Assembly (NCBI RefSeq): GCF_017573545.1 | Contig: NZ_JAGEOK010000008.1 | Coordinates: 124,001 to 188,000 of the forward strand | Source of the DNA: Actinomadura nitritigenes | GTDB taxonomy: Bacteria; Actinomycetota; Actinomycetes; Streptosporangiales; Streptosporangiaceae | Direction of reading: 5' to 3' | Length of the DNA stretch: 64,000 nucleotides | Part shown: positions 8,843 through 17,373 of the stretch, in pieces | Position numbering within the stretch: the first letter of the stretch is position 1 | How the letters are laid out: each line of letters begins with the position of its first letter | Made by a program: the position numbers and the translations under genes | The notes under the pieces: generated by a model | The model's input: the letters and a program-made list of their open reading frames with translations, nothing else | What the model was told of the DNA's origin: nothing | The model's database searches: none

Positions 8843-9640
8843 ATGAGCGGGTTCGAGGCGGCCACCGCGGTCGAGAGGGTCGGTGACGGCCGGTACGAGG
8901 TCGACCTGGACGGCGACTTCGGCTTCGCCGAGGCGCTGAACGGCGGCTACCTGATGGCGGTCCTCGACCGGGCCGCCGTCGACGCCTCCCCGCACGAGCA
9001 CCCCATCTCCACCGCGACGACGTTCCTGCGGCCCGCCAAGCCCGGCCGCGCCGAACTCGTCGTCGACACCCGCAAGGCCGGCCGCACCGCCGCGACCTCG
9101 CTGGTCAGCCTCGTCCAGGACGGCCGCCCCGTGGTGGAGGCGCTGATCACCACCGGCACGCTCGGCGCCGCCGAGCCCGCGTTCGCCGGCCCCGCGCCCG
9201 CCGTCCCCGTCCCGCCGCTGGAGGAGTGCACCAGCATGGTGCCGGAGGGCGGCACCGAGGGCTTCGCGGGCCAGGTGGACATGCGCTTCGACCGTTCCAC
9301 GATGGGCTGGCTGGACGGTCGGCCGAGCGGCCTCCCCGAGATCCGCGCCTGGTTCCGGCTCCGCGACGGCCACGGGCCCGACGCGTTCACGCTCGCGCTG
9401 ACCGTCGACGCGCTGCCGCCCGTCGCGCTGAACCTCGGCTCCAAGGGCTGGGCGCCGACCGTCGAGCTCACCTGGCACATGCGGGCCGTCCCGGCGCCCG
9501 GCTGGCTCGCCGTGCACGGCACCGGCCGGCTGCTGTCGGACGGCTGGTTCGACGAGGAGGTCGAGGTCTGGGACTCCACCGGACGGCTCGTCGCGCAGAG
9601 CCGGCAGATCGCCCGGGTCGGCATCGGCGTCCGGAAGTGA
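8843..9640 (+). CDS. Acyl-CoA thioesterase, double hot-dog fold (TesB-like)
   Basis: 265-residue protein. The N-terminal half holds ALNGGYLMAVLDRAAVDASPHEHPISTATTF in separated blocks (hot-dog helix and PISTAT strand), with TSLVSLVQDGRPVVEALIT after it. The second half repeats the fold with LTWHMRAVPAPGWLAVHGT and SRQIARVGI. This pattern is that of the 4HBT_3/TesB-like thioesterases that hydrolyse acyl-CoA; the acyl chain cannot be predicted. The ATG after GGGAGAACTG is chosen over an upstream in-frame start lying inside an operator-like repeat. In M. tuberculosis a rhomboid protease gene (Rv1337) occupies this place between cysM and murI, so the thioesterase has replaced or displaced it. Confidence 0.83.
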   Translation: MSGFEAATAVERVGDGRYEVDLDGDFGFAEALNGGYLMAVLDRAAVDASPHEHPISTATTFLRPAKPGRAELVVDTRKAGRTAATSLVSLVQDGRPVVEALITTGTLGAAEPAFAGPAPAVPVPPLEECTSMVPEGGTEGFAGQVDMRFDRSTMGWLDGRPSGLPEIRAWFRLRDGHGPDAFTLALTVDALPPVALNLGSKGWAPTVELTWHMRAVPAPGWLAVHGTGRLLSDGWFDEEVEVWDSTGRLVAQSRQIARVGIGVRK

Positions 9641-9793
9641 GGCGCGGCGCGACGCGGTTCACCGGCGTTTCGCGCGCCCGGCGACGGGATCACGCGCGCA
9701 TCCCGTGAACTGGCGTCTTTTCCGGCGGATGACGGTGTGATGTCCAACGCATGACGCACCTCGGCGGGGGTAAGTCGCCTAGCCTGTAGGACC

Positions 9794-10723
9794 ATGTCAG
9801 CGACCGGTGACCTCGACGCGATGGACCTCTCTTCCGGTGGCCGGTCGGACCTTCCGATCGGGATCTTCGACAGCGGGTTCGGGGGCCTCACCGTGGCCCG
9901 CGCCATCCTCGACCAGCTGCCGAACGAGCCGATCGTCTACCTCGGCGACTCGGCCCGCCAGCCGTACGGGCCGCGCCCCATCGCCGAGGTCCGCGCGTTC
10001 GCCCTGGAGATGCTCGACCAGCTCGTCGACGAGGGCGTGAAGATGCTGGTGATCGCCTGCAACAGCGCCAGCTCGGCGATGCTGCGCGACGCCCGCGAGC
10101 GCTACGACGTCCCGGTCGTCGAGGTGATCAACCCGGCGACCCGGCGCGCGGCGCGCGCCACGTCCAACGGGCGGGTCGGGCTGATCGCCACGAACGCCAC
10201 CGTCACCAGCCGCGCCTACGACGACGCGTTCGCCGCCGCCCCGCACATCGAGCTGGTGAGCGCGGCGTGCCCGCGCTTCGTCGAGTTCGTCGAGGCGGGC
10301 GTGACGATGGGGCCGGACCTGCTGGACGCCGCGCGCGGCTACCTGCGGCCGATTGTGGACGCTGGCTGCGACACCCTCATCCTCGGCTGCACCCATTACC
10401 CACTGCTGACCGGCGTCATCTCGTATGTCGTCGGCGACGGGGTCACACTGGTGTCAAGCGCCGACGAGACCGCCAAGGACGTGTATCGAGTGCTGCACGA
10501 CCAGGGGCTGGCCCGCGACGAGGGGATGCCCCGGCCACGGCACCGGTTCCGCGCGACCGGTGACCCCGGCGTGTTCGCCGAGCTCGGCCGGCGCTTCCTC
10601 GGGCCGGAGATCGACGCGGTGGAGACCGCTCCCGACACCGGCGGAGCCGGCTCGGGGGGTGCGGGGGGTCGTCCCCCCTCGGGCACCACAGAGTCCGTCC
10701 TGAACAAGGCTCTGACCACCTGA
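9794..10723 (+). CDS. murI: Glutamate racemase
   Basis: Makes D-glutamate for peptidoglycan. The 309-residue protein carries both catalytic cysteines: [12 protein letters not shown] (about residue 90) and [13 protein letters not shown] (about residue 200). The N-terminal [16 protein letters not shown] loop and the [11 protein letters not shown] segment are also diagnostic. It has an N-terminal extension of about 18 residues and a low-complexity Gly-rich C-terminal tail ([10 protein letters not shown]). A TAGCCT hexamer ends 8 nt before the ATG, so the transcript may be leaderless. It is followed by the phosphodiesterase, rph and rdgB, the same order as Rv1338-Rv1341. Confidence 0.96.
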   Translation: MSATGDLDAMDLSSGGRSDLPIGIFDSGFGGLTVARAILDQLPNEPIVYLGDSARQPYGPRPIAEVRAFALEMLDQLVDEGVKMLVIACNSASSAMLRDARERYDVPVVEVINPATRRAARATSNGRVGLIATNATVTSRAYDDAFAAAPHIELVSAACPRFVEFVEAGVTMGPDLLDAARGYLRPIVDAGCDTLILGCTHYPLLTGVISYVVGDGVTLVSSADETAKDVYRVLHDQGLARDEGMPRPRHRFRATGDPGVFAELGRRFLGPEIDAVETAPDTGGAGSGGAGGRPPSGTTESVLNKALTT

Positions 10724-10747
10724 TTCCTCGGGGACACAAGAGGAGGA

Positions 10748-11503
10748 GTGAGCGTGCGGGTCACAGTGATCGGCTGCTCCGGCAGTTTCCCGGGGCCGGA
10801 CAGCCCCGCGTCCAGCTACCTGATCGAGGCGGACGGCTTCGCGCTCGTGCTCGATCTCGGCAACGGCGCGCTCGGGTCGCTGCAGCGCTTCCGCTCGTTG
10901 CAGGAGATCGACGCGGTGTGCATCTCCCACCTGCACGCCGATCACTGCCTCGACCTGTGCGGTTTCTGGGTGGCCCGCACGTACCATCCGGACGGTCCGC
11001 AACCGCGGCTGCCCGTGCACGGCCCCGAGGGCACCGCGGTGCGGATGGCCAAGGCGTACGACCTGGAGCCCGAGCCCGGGATGTGCGAGACGTTCGACTT
11101 CCACGTGCTGCGCCGCGGCCCGTACGAGATCGGCCCGTTCCGGGTGACGACCGCGCTGATGCCCCATCCGGTGGAGGCGTACGCGTTCCGCATCGAGCAC
11201 GGCGGGCGGGCCCTGGTGTACTCCGGCGACACCGGCGTGTCCGACACGCTCGTCGAGCTGGCGCGCGGCGCCGACCTGTTCCTGTGCGAGGCGTCGTTCC
11301 TGGAGGGCCCGAACCTGCCGTCGGAGCTGCACCTGACCGCGCGGGAGGCGGGCGAGCACGCCGCCCGCGCCGACGTCGGCCGCCTCGTCCTCACCCATCT
11401 GGTGCCGTGGAACGACCAGGACACCTCCCTGAAGGAGGCCAGGACGAGCGGGTACGGCGGCGACATCGAGCTCGCCCGGGTGGGCGCCTCCTACGAGCTC
11501 TGA
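10748..11503 (+). CDS. Metallo-beta-lactamase-fold phosphodiesterase (Rv1339-like)
   Basis: 251-residue MBL-fold hydrolase with metal motif SHLHADHCLDLCG (H-x-H-x-D-H, about residues 59-64), GDTGVSDTLVELARGADLFLCEASF and a late His in LTHLVPW. Its M. tuberculosis counterpart Rv1339 has been described as an atypical class II cyclic-nucleotide phosphodiesterase that lowers cAMP; the same role is inferred here from fold and conserved gene order. The start (GTG) follows AGAGGAG and lies 24 nt after murI. Cytoplasmic, no signal peptide. An RNase Z-like nuclease is a possible alternative, but the protein lacks the long RNase Z exosite arm. Confidence 0.88.
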   Translation: MSVRVTVIGCSGSFPGPDSPASSYLIEADGFALVLDLGNGALGSLQRFRSLQEIDAVCISHLHADHCLDLCGFWVARTYHPDGPQPRLPVHGPEGTAVRMAKAYDLEPEPGMCETFDFHVLRRGPYEIGPFRVTTALMPHPVEAYAFRIEHGGRALVYSGDTGVSDTLVELARGADLFLCEASFLEGPNLPSELHLTAREAGEHAARADVGRLVLTHLVPWNDQDTSLKEARTSGYGGDIELARVGASYEL

Positions 11504-11520
11504 CCGCCTCCGGCGGGCAC

Positions 11521-11526
11521 TAGGGT
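11521..11526 (+). promoter_or_regulatory. -10 box of a leaderless rph promoter
   Basis: TAGGGT followed by 7 nt and ATG. It supports starting rph at the ATG, not at the GTG three codons earlier. Confidence 0.5.
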
Positions 11527-11533
11527 GGTGCGC

Positions 11534-12268
11534 ATGGCACGCCCCGATGATCGCGCACCCGACCAGCTCCGTCCCGTCCGCATCCAGCGCGGGTGGCTCG
11601 ACCACGCGGAGGGGTCGGTGCTCGTCGAGTTCGGCCGGACCCGGGTGCTGTGCGCGGCGTCGGTGCAGGAATCGGTGCCGCGCTGGCGGCGCGACTCCGG
11701 GCTCGGCTGGGTCACCGCCGAGTACGCGATGCTGCCGCGCGCCACCAACACCCGCAACGACCGCGAGTCCATCAAGGGCCGGGTCGGCGGCCGCACCCAC
11801 GAGATCTCCCGGCTGATCGGCCGGTCCGTCCGGGCCTGCCTGGACTTCAAGGCGCTCGGCGAGAACACCGTCCAGCTGGACTGCGACGTGCTGCAGGCCG
11901 ACGGCGGCACCCGCACCGCCGCGATCACCGGCGCGTACGTCGCGCTCGCCGACGCGGTGTCCTGGATGCGCGAGCGCAAGCTGCTGCGCGGGAACCCGCT
12001 GGTCACCTCGGTGTCGGCGGTCAGCGTCGGCGTCGTCGCGGGGGAGGCCCGGCTCGACCTGTGCTACGAGGAGGACTCGGTCGCCGGCACCGACATGAAC
12101 GTGGTGTGCACCGGCGACGGGAAGTTCGTCGAGGTGCAGGGCACCGCCGAGGGCGCCCCGTTCGACCGCGCCGAGCTGGACGCGCTGCTCGACCTCGCCG
12201 CGGGCGGCTGCGCCGAGCTGACCCGCATGCAGAACGAGGCCCTGCAGAAGGGGACGCAGGCCCGGTGA
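11534..12268 (+). CDS. rph: RNase PH
   Basis: Phosphorolytic 3'-5' exoribonuclease that trims tRNA 3' ends. The 244-residue protein has [19 protein letters not shown] at the N-terminus, the phosphate-binding [14 protein letters not shown] segment, [14 protein letters not shown], and the conserved [23 protein letters not shown] core in consecutive blocks. The start is placed at the ATG after the leaderless -10 box. Its stop overlaps the GTG of rdgB (GTGA), so both are translated together; rph-rdgB pairing is widespread in Actinobacteria. Confidence 0.96.
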   Translation: MARPDDRAPDQLRPVRIQRGWLDHAEGSVLVEFGRTRVLCAASVQESVPRWRRDSGLGWVTAEYAMLPRATNTRNDRESIKGRVGGRTHEISRLIGRSVRACLDFKALGENTVQLDCDVLQADGGTRTAAITGAYVALADAVSWMRERKLLRGNPLVTSVSAVSVGVVAGEARLDLCYEEDSVAGTDMNVVCTGDGKFVEVQGTAEGAPFDRAELDALLDLAAGGCAELTRMQNEALQKGTQAR

Positions 12269-12900
12269 CGAGGATCGTGCTGGCGACCCGGAACCCGGGC
12301 AAGATCGCCGAACTGGAGCGGATCCTCGACGGCATCGACGTGGTGGGCCTCGCCGCGTTCCCGGACGCCCCCGACGTCCCCGAGACCGAGCCGACCTTCG
12401 AGGGCAACGCGCTGCTGAAGGCCCGCGCGATCGCCGCGCACACCGGGCTGCCGTCCGTCGCCGACGACTCGGGGCTCTGCGTGGACGCGCTGAACGGCAT
12501 GCCGGGCGTGCTGTCGGCCCGCTGGTCGGGACGGTTCGGCGACGCCACCGGCGACAAGGACACCGCGAACCTGCGGCTCGTCCTCGACCAGCTCGGCGAC
12601 GTCGCCGACGGCCGGCGCGGCGCCGCGTTCGTGTGCGCGGCGGCGCTGGTCGTCCCGGCGAACGGCGTCCGCGGCGCGGTCGAGCACACCGTCGAGGGCC
12701 GGATGCGCGGCACCGTCCTCCGGGCGCCGCGCGGCACCGGCGGCTTCGGCTACGACCCGGTCTTCCTGCCGGACGGCGAGACCCGCACCACCGCGGAGAT
12801 GGCGCCGGAGGAGAAGGACGCGATCAGCCACCGGGGCAAGGCGTTCCGGGCGCTGGCCGGGCTGCTGCCCGACGCGCTCGCCGCCGCCGGCCACGTCTAG
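12265..12900 (+). CDS. rdgB: XTP/dITP pyrophosphatase (RdgB/HAM1)
   Basis: Removes non-canonical purine nucleotides (dITP, XTP) from the pool, preventing their incorporation into DNA and RNA. The 211-residue protein shows the family blocks [55 protein letters not shown] and the final [11 protein letters not shown]. The GTG start overlaps the rph stop by 4 nt. The catalytic Asp lies in the ADDSGL motif. Length is normal. It closes the murI-rph-rdgB group. Confidence 0.96.
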   Translation: MTRIVLATRNPGKIAELERILDGIDVVGLAAFPDAPDVPETEPTFEGNALLKARAIAAHTGLPSVADDSGLCVDALNGMPGVLSARWSGRFGDATGDKDTANLRLVLDQLGDVADGRRGAAFVCAAALVVPANGVRGAVEHTVEGRMRGTVLRAPRGTGGFGYDPVFLPDGETRTTAEMAPEEKDAISHRGKAFRALAGLLPDALAAAGHV

Positions 12901-12908
12901 GACGGGGC

Positions 12909-13607
12909 GTGGACGAGCTCGGCGGGACGCTGGCGCTGCGGCGCCACTGGTGCCGGCCGGACGAGCCCGTCCTGCTGTGCGTCCGGTGCCATCCCACCGG
13001 TGTCCGGTTCGACATGGGCGGGCTCGACTGGCGCGGCCTGCCGAAGAAGGGCGCGCGCGCCGTCATGGACGTGGTGGGGCGCGGCGTCGACTTCGTGGAC
13101 CGCGACCTGGGGCAGACGATGACGCACCCGGTCCTGGTGGTCCACGGCGCGGAGCCCGGCACCCTGGCCGGGCGGGCGGTCCTGCCCGTCCCGTCCGGGC
13201 CGCGCGCCTGGGTGCTCACCCCGTACCGGATCGGTGTCGTCGACATCGTCCCGGGCCCCGCCGCGGAGGCCCGTGCCGCCGCCGAGCGCGAGGCCGGCGG
13301 CGGGCTGCTGTCCAGGGCGCGCAGGATCGCGTCCGGGGCGGCGGAGATCGGCCGGTCGCTCGGACGCGACCACCCCTACCCGCCGGGCGAGCCGGTCCCG
13401 CTGGCGGGCGTCGCGGCGGTGGCGGAGATCCCCGCGGCGGAGATCGCCGGGATCGGCCTCGACCGGCGCAGGCTCCCGCCCGGCTACCACCCGCGCAGGG
13501 TGCCGGTGCTGCGGGTCGCGCTGCGCGACGGCTCCGGCTTCGACGTGGTGGCGCCGGACGACGAGGCGGCCGGGCGCCTCGCCCGCATGACCGCGCGGAC
13601 CCCCTGA
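12909..13607 (+). CDS. Conserved hypothetical protein, HWC family member A
   Basis: 232 residues, GTG start 8 nt after rdgB. No family is recognised with confidence. It begins with an LRRHWCRPDEPVLLCVRC block and has a middle strand-rich part (AWVLTPYRIGVVDIVPG) and a Pro/Arg-rich C-terminal half ending in VPVLRVALRDGSGFDVVAPDDEAAGRLARM. The pattern of short strands with a final helix resembles bacterial PH-like domains (inference). The next gene starts with a similar HWC block and ends with a similar VRVDFADGSAFDF strand, so the two look like diverged tandem paralogues. No membrane segment and no catalytic motif. Confidence 0.6.
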   Translation: MDELGGTLALRRHWCRPDEPVLLCVRCHPTGVRFDMGGLDWRGLPKKGARAVMDVVGRGVDFVDRDLGQTMTHPVLVVHGAEPGTLAGRAVLPVPSGPRAWVLTPYRIGVVDIVPGPAAEARAAAEREAGGGLLSRARRIASGAAEIGRSLGRDHPYPPGEPVPLAGVAAVAEIPAAEIAGIGLDRRRLPPGYHPRRVPVLRVALRDGSGFDVVAPDDEAAGRLARMTARTP

Positions 13608-13651
13608 CGAGCGCCCCCTGACGAGAGCGACCGCCCGACGAAAGCGACCGC

Positions 13652-14386
13652 ATGCCGCGCAACGAGCAGAAGCTGTACGAGATGGCCCGCGCGCACTGGT
13701 GCGCCCCCGGCGAGCGCCTCGCGATGGGCGACCGCGCGGCCGGGCACATCGGCGGGGCGGTCGGGGGGCGGATCGTCGCGCCGTACCCGCCGGCCCCGGG
13801 GGCGGGCGGGCCGGTCCCCGACCCCGGCTGGCCGCTGCCGACCGAGCCCGTCGGCACCGGACGGATCTGGAACGACGAATGGGCCGACGACCCGGTCATC
13901 TGGGGGTGGGCGCACGCGCCGGACGCGGGCGCGGCGGCGGCCGGGCTGGCCGGGCACATGGCCGGCTACGGCGACGAGGCGTGGCTGCTGCTGACCGACC
14001 GCCGGCTCGCGGTGACCGTCGAGTCCAGGTTCGCGCGGCCCGCCGGACCGTCCGGCGGCGGTCTGCGGGGACGCGCCCGCGTCCTCCTCGGTGATCGGGC
14101 GCCCGGCGGCGACCGCGCTTCCGGCGATGATCGGGCGTCCGGGGGTGATCGGCCGGCCGGCGGCGAACACGGGCCCGCGCCCGCTCCCGACGCGCCGCTG
14201 ACGACGTGCTGGCAGGTCCCCTATGCGGCGGTGCGCGGGCTGCGCGCCGTCGCCCTGGGACGCTGCAACGTCCCCGAGCGGTTCGTCCGCGTCGACTTCG
14301 CCGACGGGTCGGCCTTCGACTTCCGTCCACGGCGCGGCGCCGACGCGTCCAAGTACGTGGCGTCCGTTTCCACGGGACTGCCGTGA
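13652..14386 (+). CDS. Conserved hypothetical protein, HWC family member B
   Basis: 244 residues. It starts LYEMARAHWCAPGERLAMGD, matching the opening of the upstream protein. It has WLLLTDRRLAVTVES (a typical bPH-like strand pattern) and ends WQVPYAAVRGLRAVALGRCNV / VRVDFADGSAFDFRP in successive blocks. Between these is a low-complexity insert of GDRAxGGD-like repeats (about residues 148-178), encoded by imperfect DNA repeats at 14090-14170. Function unknown. A small direct repeat (ctgacgaga / ccgacgaaagcgaccg) in the 44-nt spacer precedes it, and no clear ribosome binding site is seen. Confidence 0.55.
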   Translation: MPRNEQKLYEMARAHWCAPGERLAMGDRAAGHIGGAVGGRIVAPYPPAPGAGGPVPDPGWPLPTEPVGTGRIWNDEWADDPVIWGWAHAPDAGAAAAGLAGHMAGYGDEAWLLLTDRRLAVTVESRFARPAGPSGGGLRGRARVLLGDRAPGGDRASGDDRASGGDRPAGGEHGPAPAPDAPLTTCWQVPYAAVRGLRAVALGRCNVPERFVRVDFADGSAFDFRPRRGADASKYVASVSTGLP

Positions 14387-14514
14387 CCCCGGTCCCCGCG
14401 CGCCGTGCGGTTCGCGGCGGAATCCGTGGAGAAATTCTTCGGGCTCCATGACAACCCGCAGGCCCCCGGCGGGGGTTCTCAAGGGTGTACGGACACCGTC
14501 CCCCGAGGAGCAAC

Positions 14515-15072
14515 ATGATCGACAAGGGTCGCATCCGCCGCGGGCCGATGCTCGCGCTGGCCGGCGTGGTGGGCGCGGGCGCGCTCGCCGCCGGGATCTG
14601 GGCGGCGGCCGACTCCGGCTCGTCTCCGCAGGTCAGGCAGGTCGCGGAGCGGAACGCCCTGGCGCACAGCGCGACGCCGGCGCCGGTGCCGCCCGTGCGG
14701 CCGTGCGCGTCGGCACGGCCGTCCACCCGCACCCCGGAGCCGGTCCCGCCGAAGAACGCGCGGCCGAAGGGGGCGCCGCCGGTCGCGTCCGCGAACCCGC
14801 GTCACCTCCCGCCGCAGAGGGCGCCGCGGCCCGTGCCGTCGCCGACCAAGGCGCGCCCGCACCCGACGCCCACGAAGGCGCACCCGCACCCCGTTCCCAC
14901 GAGGGCGCACCCGCACCCGACCCCCACGTACTGCGGTACCCGGCCGGGCGCCCCGCGCCCGACCCGGACGGCGGCGCCGATGCCGGTGCCGTCCACGTCC
15001 CCGACGTCGCGGCCGGCGCCTCCCGGGCAGACGATGACGCCGTCGCCCGCCCCCTCGGCGCCCCGGAGGTAG
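14515..15072 (+). CDS. Proline-rich single-pass membrane or exported protein
   Basis: 185 residues with an N-terminal basic stretch (MIDKGRIRRG) followed by a hydrophobic segment MLALAGVVGAGALAAGIW that could be a signal peptide or anchor. The rest is Pro/Thr/His/Arg-rich, with repeats of the type TKARPHPTPTKAHPHPVPT. There is no lipobox cysteine. A GAGGAG ribosome binding site precedes the ATG. It lies 13 nt before a SigE-family sigma factor gene and was probably placed in that operon as an envelope component. No enzymatic domain is visible. The homopolymeric composition makes homology hard to judge. Confidence 0.6.
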   Translation: MIDKGRIRRGPMLALAGVVGAGALAAGIWAAADSGSSPQVRQVAERNALAHSATPAPVPPVRPCASARPSTRTPEPVPPKNARPKGAPPVASANPRHLPPQRAPRPVPSPTKARPHPTPTKAHPHPVPTRAHPHPTPTYCGTRPGAPRPTRTAAPMPVPSTSPTSRPAPPGQTMTPSPAPSAPRR

Positions 15073-15085
15073 CCGACTGTCCACC

Positions 15086-15598
15086 ATGAGCGCCCAGGAG
15101 ATCCGCGGGGCGGAGATCACGTTCGACGAGTTCGTGACCGCCACCGCGGGTCGGCTGCTGCGCACCGCCGTGTTCCTCGTCTACGACCGGCATCTCGCCG
15201 AGGACCTGCTGCAGACCGCCTACGAGCGGGTCGCGCGCAAGTGGAAGCGGGTGTCGGGCGGCAACCCCGAGGCGTACGCCCGCCGGGTACTGGTCAACCT
15301 CGCCATCGACGAGAACAAGCGGCGGGCGCGCCGCCGGGACACTCCGGTCGGATCGGTGGCGGACGTGGAGCGCCTCGCCGGGCCGCCCCCGGTCGCGGGC
15401 GTCGCCGGGGGAGAGCTGGACGAGGTGCTCCGCGCGCTGCCCGCCAAGCAGCGCGCGGTGGTCGTGCTGCGCTACTGGTGCGACCTCGGGGAGCAGGAGA
15501 TCGCCGAGACGCTCGGTATCTCCCGGGGGACGGTGAAGAGCCACACCGCGCGGGCCATGGCGGCGCTGCGGGAGCACATGAAGGAGGGCCGGGCGTGA
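15086..15598 (+). CDS. SigE-family ECF RNA polymerase sigma factor
   Basis: 170 residues with sigma region 2 (FDEFVTATAGRLLRTAVFLV ... AEDLLQTAYERVARKW) and region 4 (LRALPAKQRAVVVLRYWCDL ... IAETLGISRGTVKSHTARAM). This is the SigE-type family common in actinomycetes, whose members usually lack a classic zinc anti-sigma partner. The GTG of the next gene overlaps its stop (GTGA), so a membrane protein is co-translated and is the best candidate regulator. Promoter target unknown. The nearby MEDS/STAS operon is on the other strand, and a functional link between the two is not shown. Confidence 0.9.
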   Translation: MSAQEIRGAEITFDEFVTATAGRLLRTAVFLVYDRHLAEDLLQTAYERVARKWKRVSGGNPEAYARRVLVNLAIDENKRRARRRDTPVGSVADVERLAGPPPVAGVAGGELDEVLRALPAKQRAVVVLRYWCDLGEQEIAETLGISRGTVKSHTARAMAALREHMKEGRA

Positions 15599-16092
15599 AC
15601 GACGAGCTCGAAGCCCTGCTGCGCGACCACTACCGCGCGGCCGCCGACCACATCACCGCGGACCCCGGTACGGTGCGCCGGTTCCAGGACGCGGGCCGGG
15701 CGGCGGCGCCGGAGCGGCGCACCCGCTGGCGGTGGGCGTTCCCGACCCTGGCGGCCGCGGTGACCGCGGCGGTGCTGGTGACGATCGCGCTGTTCCTGTG
15801 GCCGGGCGGCGGCCCGGCGGCGAAGCCGCACCCGATGGCGCCGCCCGCCTCCCCGTCCGTCCCGGAGATGCCCGCCGCGACGCCGCCGGCGCGGCCGTCG
15901 GCGTCGCCGACGCGGAACCCGGAGCCGGGCGCCCCGCCCCGGGGACGTCGCGGCGCGTCGCCGCACCCGACCGCCACGCACACCCCGCGGATGATGCCGC
16001 CGACGTACGGCGTCGCCTCGCCGCACCCGTCGTCGACGCCGCTCGAGCCGACATCGAAGCGTCCGACGGCCGGCCCCACCCCCACACCCTGA
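15595..16092 (+). CDS. Single-pass membrane protein co-translated with the sigma factor
   Basis: 165 residues. The cytoplasmic N-terminus of about 48 residues (MNDELEALLRDHYRAAADHI) is followed by one transmembrane segment (WAFPTLAAAVTAAVLVTIAL) and a Pro/Ser/Thr/His-rich outer part. The topology fits an anti-sigma or sigma-regulatory protein: a short helical cytoplasmic domain, one membrane pass and an exported tail. It has no zinc-finger HxxxCxxC motif. Overlap with the sigma gene strongly suggests equimolar expression. Its low-complexity tail resembles that of the protein upstream of the sigma factor. Confidence 0.6.
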   Translation: MNDELEALLRDHYRAAADHITADPGTVRRFQDAGRAAAPERRTRWRWAFPTLAAAVTAAVLVTIALFLWPGGGPAAKPHPMAPPASPSVPEMPAATPPARPSASPTRNPEPGAPPRGRRGASPHPTATHTPRMMPPTYGVASPHPSSTPLEPTSKRPTAGPTPTP

Positions 16093-16126
16093 GCCCGCCG
16101 TCGGGGCGCCGCCGGCGGGAGCGGGG

Positions 16127-16450
16127 CTAGCCGGCGTCGCCGAAGCACAGGCCGGGGAGCGTGCCCCAGCCGACGGTCTCCAGGACGGCGCGCATCTGCG
16201 GCGGCGTCCGGTCGAGCACCACGGGCGCCCCGCACGCGCGGCTCCACGCGGCGTCGCCGAGCAGGGCGATCCCGCCGAGGTCGATGAAGTCGAGTTCGCC
16301 GAGGTCGAGGTGGAACTCGCGGTCGGGCGGCAGGTCCGCCAGCGCCGACTCCAGCGCCCGGACGAGCATCGCGTGCCGGGCGGAGTCCAGCTCGCCGATC
16401 AGCGCGAGACCGGCGGGCTCGTCCGTGCGGACGATCTTCAGCGGTTCCAC
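16127..16450 (-). CDS. Stand-alone STAS (anti-anti-sigma-like) protein without phosphorylatable serine
   Basis: 107 residues, the size of SpoIIAA/RsbV. It has LALIGELDSARHAMLV and the strand-loop FHLDLGELDFIDLGGIALL. In B. subtilis SpoIIAA the phosphorylated residue is Ser58 in D-S-S-G-L. Here the loop is D57-L58-G59-G60, so phosphorylation by an RsbW-type kinase is impossible at this site. GTG start, 5 nt after the stop of the upstream MEDS-HATPase gene; last gene of the second MEDS operon. Likely a permanently binding-competent partner for the HATPase proteins encoded beside it. Confidence 0.83.
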   Translation of the reverse strand: MEPLKIVRTDEPAGLALIGELDSARHAMLVRALESALADLPPDREFHLDLGELDFIDLGGIALLGDAAWSRACGAPVVLDRTPPQMRAVLETVGWGTLPGLCFGDAG

Positions 16451-16455
16451 GCCGG

Positions 16456-17373
16456 CTACCTGATGTGCAGCCGGACGAACGTGCCGTCCCAGCCGGCCCG
16501 CAGCTCCATCAGGTCGACGAGGAGCCGGACCGTCCACAGCCCGAAGCCGCGCTGCAGCGCCGAGTCGGGCGGGATGAAGCCGGTCAGCGGGGTCGGCGCG
16601 GGGCGCCACAGCCCGTTGTCGCCGATCTCGCAGAGCAGTTCCGGGCCGTCCCGCCAGATCCACATCCCGACCGGGGGCAGGCCGTGCTGCAGCGCGTTCG
16701 CCGCCACCTCGTTCACCGCGGTGACGAGGTTCTGCGCGGGCCGCTTGGCGAGGCCGTGCAGCAGCGCCCGCTCGGCGACGAACGAGCGCAGCGCGTGCAG
16801 GTCGTCGTGCTCGACCGGGAAGTACTCGGCGTCGGAGGGGCGGACGAAGCGGAGGCCGCGGTCGCAGGCGGCGCCGAACGTCACCGGGTCGACGTAGGTG
16901 CCGGTGGGCAGCGTGGGGCCGTCGGTCACCACCATCGGGTGGGTGCGCCGCGCCTCCTCCAGGATCCGGGGCGGCAGCGCCTCGCGGTCGTAGGGGCACA
17001 GCGCGCGCGCCCCGGAGTTCTTGAACACCTCGTTGATCAGCGACTCGTAGCGGATCCACTCCAGGGTCTGCCGCTCGTCCCAGCCCCGCCAGACGGGTTC
17101 GGCCAGCGCGCACACGGTGCGCGGGGCGAACTTGTTCACCAGGGCCTGGTAGTCGCGCAGGGTGCGGACGGGGTGCAGGTAGAAGCCGGCCGCGTCGACC
17201 CACTCGATCTCGGCGCCGTCGCCGAACAGGTCGCGCAGCGCCGACAGGTTGGGCTCCTGGGCGACCGCGACGACGGCCTGGCCCGCCTCCAGCCCGGATC
17301 GCAGGAACCTCTCGGTCACCGCCAGGAAGTGGTCCGTGCCGTCGTACACGAACGCCCTGTGCTCCAAGCTCAT
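16456..17373 (-). CDS. MEDS sensor-HATPase (RsbW-like) protein
   Basis: 305 residues. A MEDS domain (about 5-175; LEHRAFVYDGTDHFLAV, ALCPYDREALPPRI) is followed by an ATPase of the anti-sigma/GHKL type (about 205-303). ATP motifs are intact: N-box NEVAANALQHG, G1 CEIGDNG and G2 GFGLWTVRLL. It is therefore expected to bind ATP and act as an anti-sigma factor and/or STAS kinase. The ATG overlaps the stop of the upstream MEDS-STAS gene (ATGA). With the paralogues at 5.6 kb and 18.4 kb it forms a family in which the same sensor domain controls a kinase-like output. Confidence 0.86.
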   Translation of the reverse strand: MSLEHRAFVYDGTDHFLAVTERFLRSGLEAGQAVVAVAQEPNLSALRDLFGDGAEIEWVDAAGFYLHPVRTLRDYQALVNKFAPRTVCALAEPVWRGWDERQTLEWIRYESLINEVFKNSGARALCPYDREALPPRILEEARRTHPMVVTDGPTLPTGTYVDPVTFGAACDRGLRFVRPSDAEYFPVEHDDLHALRSFVAERALLHGLAKRPAQNLVTAVNEVAANALQHGLPPVGMWIWRDGPELLCEIGDNGLWRPAPTPLTGFIPPDSALQRGFGLWTVRLLVDLMELRAGWDGTFVRLHIR

